A stretch of DNA of 6,924 bases from Deltaproteobacteria bacterium (GTDB lineage Bacteria > Desulfobacterota > DSM-4660 > Desulfatiglandales > Desulfatiglandaceae): contig DUZB01000091.1 of NCBI GenBank assembly GCA_013349725.1, positions 1,022 to 7,945 on the forward strand. Reading direction: 5' to 3'. The translations under genes were made by a program, and so were the position numbers. Below are positions 1 through 4,721 of this stretch, piece after piece (positions within the stretch are counted from its first letter, which is position 1; the number at the start of each line of letters is the position of its first letter). The notes under the pieces were generated by a model. It was not told the DNA's origin, did no database searches, and worked only from the letters and a program-made list of their open reading frames with translations.

Positions 1-156
1 CTGCCCGATCCGGAAGCATTGTAAGCGCCCAAAAATGGATGCTTGAAACACTCAAAATGGACTGTCCGGATTCAATCGGAATGGGTGTCCGGAATGAATC
101 GGAATTGGTGTCCGGAATGGATTGGAATTGGTGTCCGGAATGGAGCGGAATACGCA
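1..156 (+). mobile_element. Right end of an IS21-family-like insertion sequence (partial)
   Basis: Four direct repeats of exactly 23 bp lie end to end at 63-85, 86-108, 109-131 and 132-154. Each starts TGTCCGGA and has a GGAAT near its end, and the series finishes GGAATACGCA at 147-156. IS21-family elements begin TG and end CA and carry multiple end repeats of roughly this size as transposase binding sites, so the tip is placed at the CA at 155-156. Read inward on the other strand the tip is TGCGTATTCC, a form typical of this family's left tips (from memory, not searched). Positions 1-62 are taken as the inner part of the element. No istA or istB coding sequence is inside the window; those genes would lie to the left. 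Reading frames through the repeats are incidental. Confidence 0.65.
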
Positions 157-796
157 TTTGAGGATTTTTTGCAAAAAATTGACTTAAAAATTCTTGGTGT
201 TACAAAAGATAAGTGGAAAGCCTCAACCAACGCTCTCAAGGCAGTATTTCATAGAATTTGGATCGGATATTGCCATCGTCATTGTTTGAAAAAATTCCGT
301 GATGCATTATTAAAATATCAAAAGCAATCAAAATGTACCGACCAAGAGGTAACAAGGCTTTACAAAAAGTTGAAGGAAGTATTGAAAACATCCACATCCA
401 AAGTTAATTTGGAAATAAAGCTTAAAACATTAGATGACGGTGCATTTTCTAATCCTTATACTAAAAAAGAGATTGGCAGAGTTAAAAGAAAATACCACTC
501 ATTATACCGCCCATAAGAATAGAAAGGGGATAACTAAAACTACCTCCATTGTTGACAACTATTTGAAAGGTATCAAACGTAAACTAAAACAAATTGAGAG
601 TTTTCGAGATAAGAGATGGGCAAGTATTTTCTTTCGAGCACACGCTAATATCAGAAATTTTGTTCCATTTCTACCTGGAGCAAAAAATGCTCATAAAAGT
701 CCCTTTGAATTAGCCAGCGGCAAGACATATGACTTGCCTTGGATTCAGACTATGAATGTCCATAATGCTTTCTTGTTTACCGAAAATGCCTTTTGA
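157..796 (+). pseudogene. Transposase remnant, 5'-truncated and frameshifted
   Basis: Two adjacent reading frames together encode the C-terminal part of one protein. The first frame (157 to about 455) reads through FLQKIDLKILGVTKDKWKAS and HRIWIGYCHRHCLKKFRDAL. The second (about 455-796) reads KKRLAELKENTTHYTAHKN, RAHANIRNFVPFLPG and KSPFELASGKTYDLPWIQ and stops at 794-796. Basic, His/Cys-rich helical segments like these are typical of DDE/RNase H-fold transposases; I cannot name the IS family. Passing between frames needs a +1 (or -2) shift near 448-465, so the gene is broken. The N-terminal part is missing because the IS21-like end sits directly in front; residues translated from the 23-bp repeats are not part of this protein. 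Local AT content is clearly higher than in the housekeeping genes downstream, consistent with a transferred element. Confidence 0.7.
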
Positions 797-905
797 TATT
801 GATAGGTTATGTAACATCACAACATGTAGACTTATGCGCGTTTTTTTTATTCGATGTTGGACGTTCATAAGTAAAAACACCCTATTATTTCAATCAAATA
901 AACAT

Positions 906-926
906 TCTGAGAGAAAATCTCTCAGA
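906..926. repeat. 9-bp hairpin with 3-nt loop downstream of the transposase remnant
   Basis: The arms at 906-914 (TCTGAGAGA) and 918-926 (TCTCTCAGA) are perfectly complementary around an AAA loop. It lies 110 bp after the transposase stop in AT-rich sequence. Only a weak T-rich run follows, so it could be a feeble terminator or part of the old element's end. The rest of 797-965 shows nothing I can name. Confidence 0.4.
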
Positions 927-965
927 TTTATTGTGTAAGAATCTAAAACGTAAAACCTCTTTTTT

Positions 966-1102
966 CGTTCCCAGGCTATGCCTGGGAATGTGGGTCTTGG
1001 AGGCTCTGCCTCCTGTGCGGTTGGACTGGAGGCCACTCAGTCGCACCCGTCGTATAAAGGCAGAGCCTTTTAGCATGCGTTCCCAGGCAGAGCCTGGGAA
1101 CG
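966..1102. repeat. 137-bp nested palindromic element, four AGGC-NNN-GCCT cores
   Basis: Two 25-bp palindromes bound the element: 966-990 (arms CGTTCCCAGG / CCTGGGAATG, one imperfect pair) and 1078-1102 (arms CGTTCCCAGG / CCTGGGAACG, perfect). Inside are two 15-bp palindromes, 999-1013 (GGAGG-CTCTG-CCTCC) and 1056-1070 (AAAGG-CAGAG-CCTTT). All four share an AGGC...GCCT core. The two inner loops are complementary (CTCTG against CAGAG), so the structure is symmetric about roughly 1034. Each palindrome can fold alone, or outer can pair with outer and inner with inner. GTTCCCAGGC...GCCTGGGAAC palindromes are dispersed repeats in several bacterial phyla (from memory). No ORF of substance lies inside, so if mobile it is non-autonomous. 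Confidence 0.75.
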
Positions 1103-1110
1103 AGCTTGAA

Positions 1111-1175
1111 CATGAAGAGCATGAAGGGTAAAAGCAGAAAAACGTTGTGTATCTGTTGATTCATGTCCTTCATGG
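1111..1175. repeat. 9-bp-unit inverted repeat (CATGAAGRG type)
   Basis: Two direct units, CATGAAGAG and CATGAAGGG, sit at 1111-1128. After a spacer, 1162-1175 reads CATGTCCTTCATGG, whose reverse complement CCATGAAGGACATG repeats the same 9-bp motif. The left arm is purine-rich and the right arm pyrimidine-rich, the same design as the elements near 3447, 4008 and 6266. It lies in the non-coding space ahead of recO. Confidence 0.55.
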
Positions 1176-1183
1176 TAGATTCT

Positions 1184-1218
1184 TTTAACCGGCAACTGGC
1201 AACCGTCAACCGGAAACT
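1184..1218 (+). repeat. Five-unit heptamer array (GGCAACY type)
   Basis: The sequence splits cleanly into 7-bp units: TTTAACC, GGCAACT, GGCAACC, GTCAACC and GGAAACT. The conserved part is AAC followed by C or T. No facing inverted arm is seen nearby. It ends 69 bp before the recO start. The motif matches units of the arrays at 2128-2176 and 4008-4035, and resembles in kind the heptameric short tandem repeats (STRRs) known from cyanobacteria. Confidence 0.6.
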
Positions 1219-1287
1219 AAGGGAAATTTCAACGAGACACATTTTTTTCCCCATCCCATATTCTTTCACAGGGAGAGTGCCTTTGTT

Positions 1288-2028
1288 ATGACTTCAACCA
1301 TTTCCTCCTCCATCATCATGCGAACCTGGGAGTACGGTGAAACAGACCTGATCGTGAGTTTTTTTACCGAGGACAGGGGCTGGTTGAAAGGGATCGCTAA
1401 GGGAGGCAGAAAAAGCCGGAACCGGTTTGTTAACTGCCTGGACCTGTTCTGCCTCTGCAGTCTGGAATACGAAATAAAACAGGGCAGGGACCTCTGTTTC
1501 CTTCAATCGGGAAAGCTGATCCAGTCTTTCCCTGGCATACGTACGACTTTTTCTTCTCTGTCTCTGGCCAGTTACATGCTGGAGGTCATGGAAGTCCTTT
1601 TTCCGGCCGGGACAGCGGACCGCATCGCTTTTAAACTTTTCAGGGGGTCTCTTTCCGCCATGGACAGGGGATGTGATCTTGTCCGATTGCGGGCATTTTT
1701 TGAGGCCAGGGTCCTATCCCTGGGCGGGTACGCCATCGATTTTTCCAGGTGCTGCCAGTGCGGCAGGAAATACGCAGGTCAGGGAACGGCGGTTTTCAAC
1801 CGGGTCAAAGGAGGAATCAGCTGTCTGAAATGTCTCGGGGAATCGAAAAGTGCACCGGGACTCCAGCCTTCCATGATCGCTCTGCTGAAAAAACTGCAGT
1901 CAGCCCCTGTGGAGGAACTGCCTTCCATGGATTGGGATGCAACAGGCGCAGGCCGGATCTGCGCCGTTCTGACCCTGCACATGGAATACAGGATCGGTCG
2001 CAGGCTGAAATCGGCAAAGTATTTGTAG
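1288..2028 (+). CDS. recO: DNA repair protein RecO
   Basis: RecO works in the RecFOR pathway in the cytoplasm. It binds single-stranded DNA, displaces SSB, loads RecA at gaps and anneals complementary strands. The 246-residue length is usual for the family. The N-terminal OB-fold shows the typical opening IIMRTWEYGETDLIVSFFTE (residues 9-28) followed by the GIAKGGRKSRNRF stretch (35-47). A zinc site is visible as C155-x2-C158 and C179-x2-C182. The C-terminal part is helical, ending LHMEYRIGRRLKSAKYL. ATG at 1288 is favoured because AGGGAG at 1270-1275 precedes it by 12 nt; an internal ATG at 1318 would cut into the conserved first strand. It stands alone: its 5' side is repeat-filled non-coding DNA and its 3' side converges on the thiolase. 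No convincing promoter was found. Identification is from whole-protein resemblance and the zinc motif. Confidence 0.92.
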   Translation: MTSTISSSIIMRTWEYGETDLIVSFFTEDRGWLKGIAKGGRKSRNRFVNCLDLFCLCSLEYEIKQGRDLCFLQSGKLIQSFPGIRTTFSSLSLASYMLEVMEVLFPAGTADRIAFKLFRGSLSAMDRGCDLVRLRAFFEARVLSLGGYAIDFSRCCQCGRKYAGQGTAVFNRVKGGISCLKCLGESKSAPGLQPSMIALLKKLQSAPVEELPSMDWDATGAGRICAVLTLHMEYRIGRRLKSAKYL

Positions 2029-2034
2029 AACGGG

Positions 2035-2062
2035 ACGCAGATTTTCGCAGAGACACGCGGAT
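2035..2062 (+). repeat. Short CGCAGA-type direct repeat after recO
   Basis: Three imperfect units, ACGCAGATTTT, CGCAGAGAC and ACGCGGATA, lie back to back just after the recO stop. They resemble dispersed ACGCAGATT-like repeats seen in other bacterial intergenic regions (memory only). Short and degenerate, so support is weak. Confidence 0.3.
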
Positions 2063-2077
2063 ATCTTCATTGTAAAA

Positions 2078-2108
2078 CTCACCCCCACGCAAAAAGCGTG
2101 GGAATGAG
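2078..2108 (-). terminator. Hairpin between convergent recO and thiolase genes, probable terminator
   Basis: The inner stem pairs 2084-2090 (CCCACGC) with 2096-2102 (GCGTGGG) around an AAAAA loop. Across a 2x2 internal loop, CTCA (2078-2081) pairs with TGAG (2105-2108). On the minus strand the hairpin is followed by TTTT, as expected for an intrinsic terminator of the thiolase transcript. On the plus strand only a broken T-rich run follows, so termination of recO here would be weaker. Confidence 0.5.
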
Positions 2109-2127
2109 AAAGGCGTTTCTTTGTTTC

Positions 2128-2176
2128 GTGAAGCGTGAACCGTAAAGCGTGAACTGTGAACCTTGAACCGGCAACC
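2128..2176 (+). repeat. Seven-unit heptamer array abutting the thiolase 3' end
   Basis: Seven consecutive 7-bp units run GTGAAGC, GTGAACC, GTAAAGC, GTGAACT, GTGAACC, TTGAACC and GGCAACC. The majority unit is GTGAACC. The array ends 6 bp before the thiolase stop codon complement (2183-2185), so on the minus strand it lies immediately downstream of the gene and ahead of the terminator hairpin. The final unit is identical to the unit at 1198-1204. No inverted partner arm was found. Confidence 0.7.
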
Positions 2177-2182
2177 GCGCTG

Positions 2183-3433
2183 TTAAAGCGCCTCGATCGC
2201 GCAAGCCATAGAGACACCGCCGCCGCCGCAAAGGGTGGCCAGTCCCAGACCCTTTCCCTTCTTTTTCATGGCGTACAGGAGGGTCACCATAATCCGGCAT
2301 CCCGTTGAACCTACGGGATGGCCCAGGCCGATTCCTGATCCGTTGACGTTGGTGATTTCCCTGTTCAGGCCCAACTCGATCTCACAACCAAGATATTGCG
2401 CGGCAAAGGCCTCGTTGACTTCTATCAGTTCAAAATCCTCCAGCTTCAGGCCCGGATTTCTTTTGAAAAGGTCCTTGACTGCAGGGACAGGACTCAAGCC
2501 CATGACGGACGGATGACAGGCCCCCCGGCCGATTGCCTTGATCCTTGCCATGGGTGTCAGGCCCAGTTCAGCTGCCTTTTCCGCCGACATAATGACCATG
2601 GCGCTCGAGCCGTCATTGATGCCGGAAGAATTTCCGGCGGTGACCTTTCCGATTTTAGGAATAAAACCGGGAGGCAGGCCGGCCAGTTTTTCCATGGTCA
2701 TTCCCGGCCTGAAATGTTCGTCCTTATCAAAAAGAATCGGGGGTTTCTTTCTCTGGGGTACCTCGATGGGAACAATCTCCTCCTTGAAATCCCCTTCTAT
2801 CGTTGCACGCTCCGCGTTATTGTGGCTCCTGAGGGCCACTTCGTCCATCGCTTCGCGGCTGATATTGTGCAGCTGCGCAATAAATTCAGCGGTATGCCCC
2901 ATAATATACGGTTTCCCTTTAAACAGTTCCAGGGGCATCCCCTCCTTCAAGGGACCTTCTTCCGGGTGAGGCAGGAGAAATGATCCGCAATGAAGGGCAT
3001 GGATCATGGCATCCACAAAAACCTGATCCTGCAAACGGGCGCCCCAGCGAGCGCTCGGAACAATGTACGGGACCCCTGACATATGTTCGACCCCGCCGGC
3101 CAAAATGATATCGGCCATGCCCGCCTGTATCATGGCCATGCCTGAGATAACGGCTTCCATTCCTGAAATGCAGACCCGGTTGATGGTTGCCGCCGTCACC
3201 GTATCGGGGATCCCAGCCATAAGAGCGGAGATTCTGGCCACATTCAAGGCATCCGCAGGTTCCATACAACAGCCGAAACGCACATCGTCAATCATGCCGG
3301 GGTCAATGCCCGCACGCTTGACGGCCTCTTTCATGGAAACGCTGCCGATGACCGCCGCGTTCAAGTCCTTCAAAGTTCCCCCAAAAGCTCCCACCGCCGT
3401 TCGACACGCCGAAACAATGACTACGTCTTTCAT
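2183..3433 (-). CDS. Acetyl-CoA C-acyltransferase (thiolase)
   Basis: Thiolases condense two acyl-CoAs or cleave a 3-ketoacyl-CoA with CoA; in anaerobes like this one the usual roles are fatty-acid or aromatic-acid degradation, or acetoacetyl-CoA formation. The 416-residue protein (usual length about 390-400) starts MKDVVIVSACRTAVGAFGG. The acyl-accepting cysteine is C88 in NRVCISGMEAV. N340 lies in EVNEAFAAQ, H372 in GLGHPVGSTG and the acid/base cysteine C402 in LCGGGGVSMA, so the catalytic set is complete. Residues about 148-178 (from HCGSFLLPHPEEGPLKEG to the YIMGHTAE motif) are longer than in short-chain biosynthetic thiolases by roughly 20 residues, which explains the extra length and may affect substrate choice. 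The ATG at 3433 is chosen over an upstream TTG because AAAGGAG sits 5 nt before it. The gene is monocistronic as far as the window shows. Direction of the reaction and chain length cannot be told from sequence. Confidence 0.9.
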   Translation of the reverse strand: MKDVVIVSACRTAVGAFGGTLKDLNAAVIGSVSMKEAVKRAGIDPGMIDDVRFGCCMEPADALNVARISALMAGIPDTVTAATINRVCISGMEAVISGMAMIQAGMADIILAGGVEHMSGVPYIVPSARWGARLQDQVFVDAMIHALHCGSFLLPHPEEGPLKEGMPLELFKGKPYIMGHTAEFIAQLHNISREAMDEVALRSHNNAERATIEGDFKEEIVPIEVPQRKKPPILFDKDEHFRPGMTMEKLAGLPPGFIPKIGKVTAGNSSGINDGSSAMVIMSAEKAAELGLTPMARIKAIGRGACHPSVMGLSPVPAVKDLFKRNPGLKLEDFELIEVNEAFAAQYLGCEIELGLNREITNVNGSGIGLGHPVGSTGCRIMVTLLYAMKKKGKGLGLATLCGGGGVSMACAIEAL

Positions 3434-3438
3434 AATAT

Positions 3439-3445
3439 CTCCTTT
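3439..3445 (-). promoter_or_regulatory. Ribosome binding site fixing the thiolase start
   Basis: On the minus strand the sequence reads AAAGGAG, then ATATT, then ATG. This near-perfect Shine-Dalgarno overlaps the codons that an upstream TTG start (3448) would use, so translation must start at 3433. The 17-bp repeat array begins one base further upstream. Confidence 0.8.
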
Positions 3446-3446
3446 C

Positions 3447-3590
3447 AACTAAAGTTTGAAGTGAACTAAAGTTTGAAGTGAGCTAAAGTTTAAAATGAAC
3501 GAAAGTTTAAGAAATTTTTCCAAACCCTTGAAATCAGCGGAGCAATTCCATAACTTTAGTGACTTTAGATCACTTTCAACGTTTAACTTT
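3447..3590. repeat. 17-bp tandem repeats with inverted partner, upstream of thiolase
   Basis: Four 17-bp units lie at 3447-3463, 3464-3480, 3481-3497 and 3498-3514. The first two are identical (AACTAAAGTTTGAAGTG) and the last two are progressively degenerate. After about 48 bp, 3563-3579 reads CTTTAGATCACTTTCAA, whose reverse complement matches the unit at 14 of 17 positions; the flanks 3551-3562 and 3580-3590 look like further decayed inverted units of about 9 bp. The array lies between the thiolase ribosome site and any upstream promoter, so it would be in the 5' untranslated RNA if transcription starts beyond it. Confidence 0.65.
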
Positions 3591-3631
3591 TACGGTATGA
3601 ATTCATATCGAAACACCTTGTGGAAGTAAAG

Positions 3632-3661
3632 AAAAAAGGCCCGCGATACAGACGGGCCTTT
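3632..3661 (-). terminator. Strong intrinsic terminator for the 44-residue protein gene
   Basis: Read on the minus strand, AAAGGCCCG (3661-3653) pairs perfectly with CGGGCCTTT (3643-3635) around a 9-nt loop. The stem runs straight into six Ts (3637-3632). It begins 40 nt after the stop codon of the small gene and separates that gene from the thiolase. Confidence 0.85.
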
Positions 3662-3701
3662 AAAAGGGGCAAGAAAGATTTTAACGAGGCTGGATTCTGA
3701 A

Positions 3702-3836
3702 CTACTCTTTAGCAGCAAGTTCTCTGAGAATAGCCGCATTGTTCTCGACGCGTTTCAGGTCTTTCTTAATATTTTTTTGGTTTGGTTTTGCTTTTCGGGC
3801 CCTTATGGCCTTGGTTACTTTAGCATTGGACGACAT
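3702..3836 (-). CDS. Small basic coiled-coil protein, 44 residues, function unknown
   Basis: The ORF starts at ATG 3836-3834 and ends TAG 3704-3702. It encodes 44 residues with 13 Lys/Arg against 4 Asp/Glu. Residues 5-17 (AKVTKAIRARKAK) form a basic N-terminal segment. Residues 23-43 fit an amphipathic helix with clean heptad spacing: I23, V30 and L37, and L27, A34 and A41. AGGAG (3849-3845) stands 8 nt before the ATG, a good sigma-70-type promoter lies upstream (3878-3906) and a strong terminator lies 40 nt downstream, so it looks like a complete one-gene transcription unit. The charge pattern would suit binding to nucleic acid or another anionic partner, but that is inference; I do not recognise the family. 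The longer plus-strand frame across 3777-4037 is its shadow. It is divergent from the exported-protein/TAXI cluster. Confidence 0.75.
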   Translation of the reverse strand: MSSNAKVTKAIRARKAKPNQKNIKKDLKRVENNAAILRELAAKE

Positions 3837-3877
3837 GGTTTAATCTCCTATATAGTCTGTATTTTTGAAGTCTCATT

Positions 3878-3906
3878 AATATATGCTTTTGTGGCTTACC
3901 CGTCAA
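3878..3906 (-). promoter_or_regulatory. Sigma-70-type promoter for the 44-residue protein gene
   Basis: On the minus strand TTGACG (3906-3901) and TATATT (3883-3878) are separated by exactly 17 nt, close to the TTGACA/TATAAT consensus. Transcription would start near 3871 and give a leader of about 35 nt carrying the AGGAG site. The rest of 3837-4267 holds no gene: it contains the heptamer hairpin at 4008-4095 and AT-rich leader sequence for the plus-strand cluster, in which I could not fix a promoter. Confidence 0.6.
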
Positions 3907-4007
3907 GAACAATTTTGGCGTCCTTCATTTTCCGGGTTTCCACTTTTTTCCGAAATGGAATGTATTATCGGGTTGAAAATCGGTTGCCAAAATGGGAAAT
4001 CAGATGC

Positions 4008-4095
4008 CGAAACTGGAAACTGGAAACTGGAAATTAGATAACGCGCTTAATACCTACTGTTTTTCCCAATTTCAAGTTTCAAGTTTCAAGTTTCC
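4008..4095. repeat. Convergent heptamer arrays forming a long hairpin
   Basis: The left arm 4008-4035 is four heptamers: CGAAACT, GGAAACT, GGAAACT, GGAAATT. The right arm 4068-4095 is AATTTCA, AGTTTCA, AGTTTCA, AGTTTCC. Reverse-complemented, the right arm reads GGAAACT, TGAAACT, TGAAACT, TGAAATT, matching the left arm at 24 of 28 positions. All four differences fall on the first base of a heptamer. The spacer is 32 bp (4036-4067). A single-stranded transcript or DNA strand would form a 28-bp stem with a mismatch every seventh position. It lies in the divergent region between the small basic gene and the exported-protein gene. Confidence 0.8.
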
Positions 4096-4267
4096 TCATC
4101 ACAACACGAGAGCAAAAAAATGCAAACTACTTTCCGGCTTCAATGAAGGATGCCTAGTATATCTTCTTTTTTTCATTTTGTTATTTACGAAACCTTCACA
4201 GGATGTTAATTTTGCATTTTTTATTAAAGGATTTTCTTTCATCAACCATGTGGAGAAAGGAGGCAAA

Positions 4268-4696
4268 ATGGAACAAGGCAATGGAGTTCTGCGTTGGGTG
4301 ATCGGGTTTGCTGCGGCGGTTGTTCTGGGGCTGGGCGGAGGTGGCTGGACAACGGCCAAGGCCGCTGACGAGGTTTTCGTATGCGCTCCGGACGGAAAAA
4401 TTGAAAAGGAAGTCTCTGCCAATGCGCAACTGGAAGAATTTTCCTGTTTTTTCAAGCAATATGAAGGGGTAAATACGCTTCATTTCAAAGTGGGCGTAAA
4501 GAACATCAGCGACAAACCGCAACGCTACCGGGTAAACATTTTTCTGGATAACGGAAAAGGGGTGGGGGGCCTCATCCCCCAGAAAACCAAGGGTGGTCTT
4601 GTGAAACCGGGTGAGACGGCTACATTTGTTTACCCGGTCATGGACATGGAAGGCAAACCGGCAGCCATCACACTTATGATTAAATCCATGGATTAA
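4268..4696 (+). CDS. Exported protein of unknown function, first gene of TAXI cluster
   Basis: The protein has 142 residues. A signal peptide is clear: a hydrophobic core at about 11-26 and an AKA-AD cleavage site near residues 30-34, so the mature protein is about 110 residues and periplasmic. The mature part carries a pattern typical of a small beta-sandwich: LHFKVGVKNISDKPQRYRV (71-89) followed by LVKPGETATFVYPV (111-124). This recalls FxLYD- or CARDB-like domains, but I cannot assign a family. Two cysteines (C39, C60) could form a disulfide. The start is ATG 4268, preceded by AAGGAGG (4257-4263) at 4 nt; a longer in-frame extension back to 3992 would run through the heptamer repeat and would place the signal peptide internally. 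The TAXI gene starts 25 nt after its stop, so the two are probably co-transcribed and may act on the same solute in the periplasm. Confidence 0.8.
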   Translation: MEQGNGVLRWVIGFAAAVVLGLGGGGWTTAKAADEVFVCAPDGKIEKEVSANAQLEEFSCFFKQYEGVNTLHFKVGVKNISDKPQRYRVNIFLDNGKGVGGLIPQKTKGGLVKPGETATFVYPVMDMEGKPAAITLMIKSMD

Positions 4697-4721
4697 AACC
4701 ATAAAGGGAGGACTGTACATC

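Noticed and set aside
63..154. Four 23-bp repeats considered as a CRISPR array
   Set aside because: The units are contiguous with no spacers between them, and they end in a CA tip typical of IS21-family termini.
445..470. Programmed ribosomal frameshift at the A-run (463-468) in the transposase
   Set aside because: The two frames need a +1 (or -2) shift. The A6G run would favour -1 slippage and is not in the right phase, and the gene already lacks its 5' end. Decay is simpler.
43..516. Intact 157-residue gene starting at 43
   Set aside because: Its first 38 or so residues are translated through the 23-bp IS end repeats, and the protein continues only in another frame downstream. It is part of a pseudogene.
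2396..2983. Plus-strand ORF of 195 codons inside the thiolase region
   Set aside because: It is fully antisense to the thiolase, whose catalytic motifs are complete, and shows no domain pattern.
3540..3600. Thiolase promoter with TTGAAA as -35 on the minus strand
   Set aside because: No acceptable -10 lies at 16-18 nt; the nearest candidate is at about 20 nt and poor. The real promoter could not be fixed.
3777..4037. Plus-strand ORF of 86 codons over the small basic gene
   Set aside because: It has no ribosome site and runs antisense to a gene with promoter, ribosome site and terminator, then into the heptamer repeat.
4201..4215. Possible sigma-54 promoter (GG...GC) ahead of the exported-protein gene
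   Set aside because: The spacing between GG and GC is 11 nt, not the required 10, and the flanking bases do not match the consensus.
3992..4267. Longer start for the exported protein at 3992
   Set aside because: It would translate the heptamer repeat and bury the signal peptide 90 residues inside. ATG 4268 has its own Shine-Dalgarno and a leading signal peptide.
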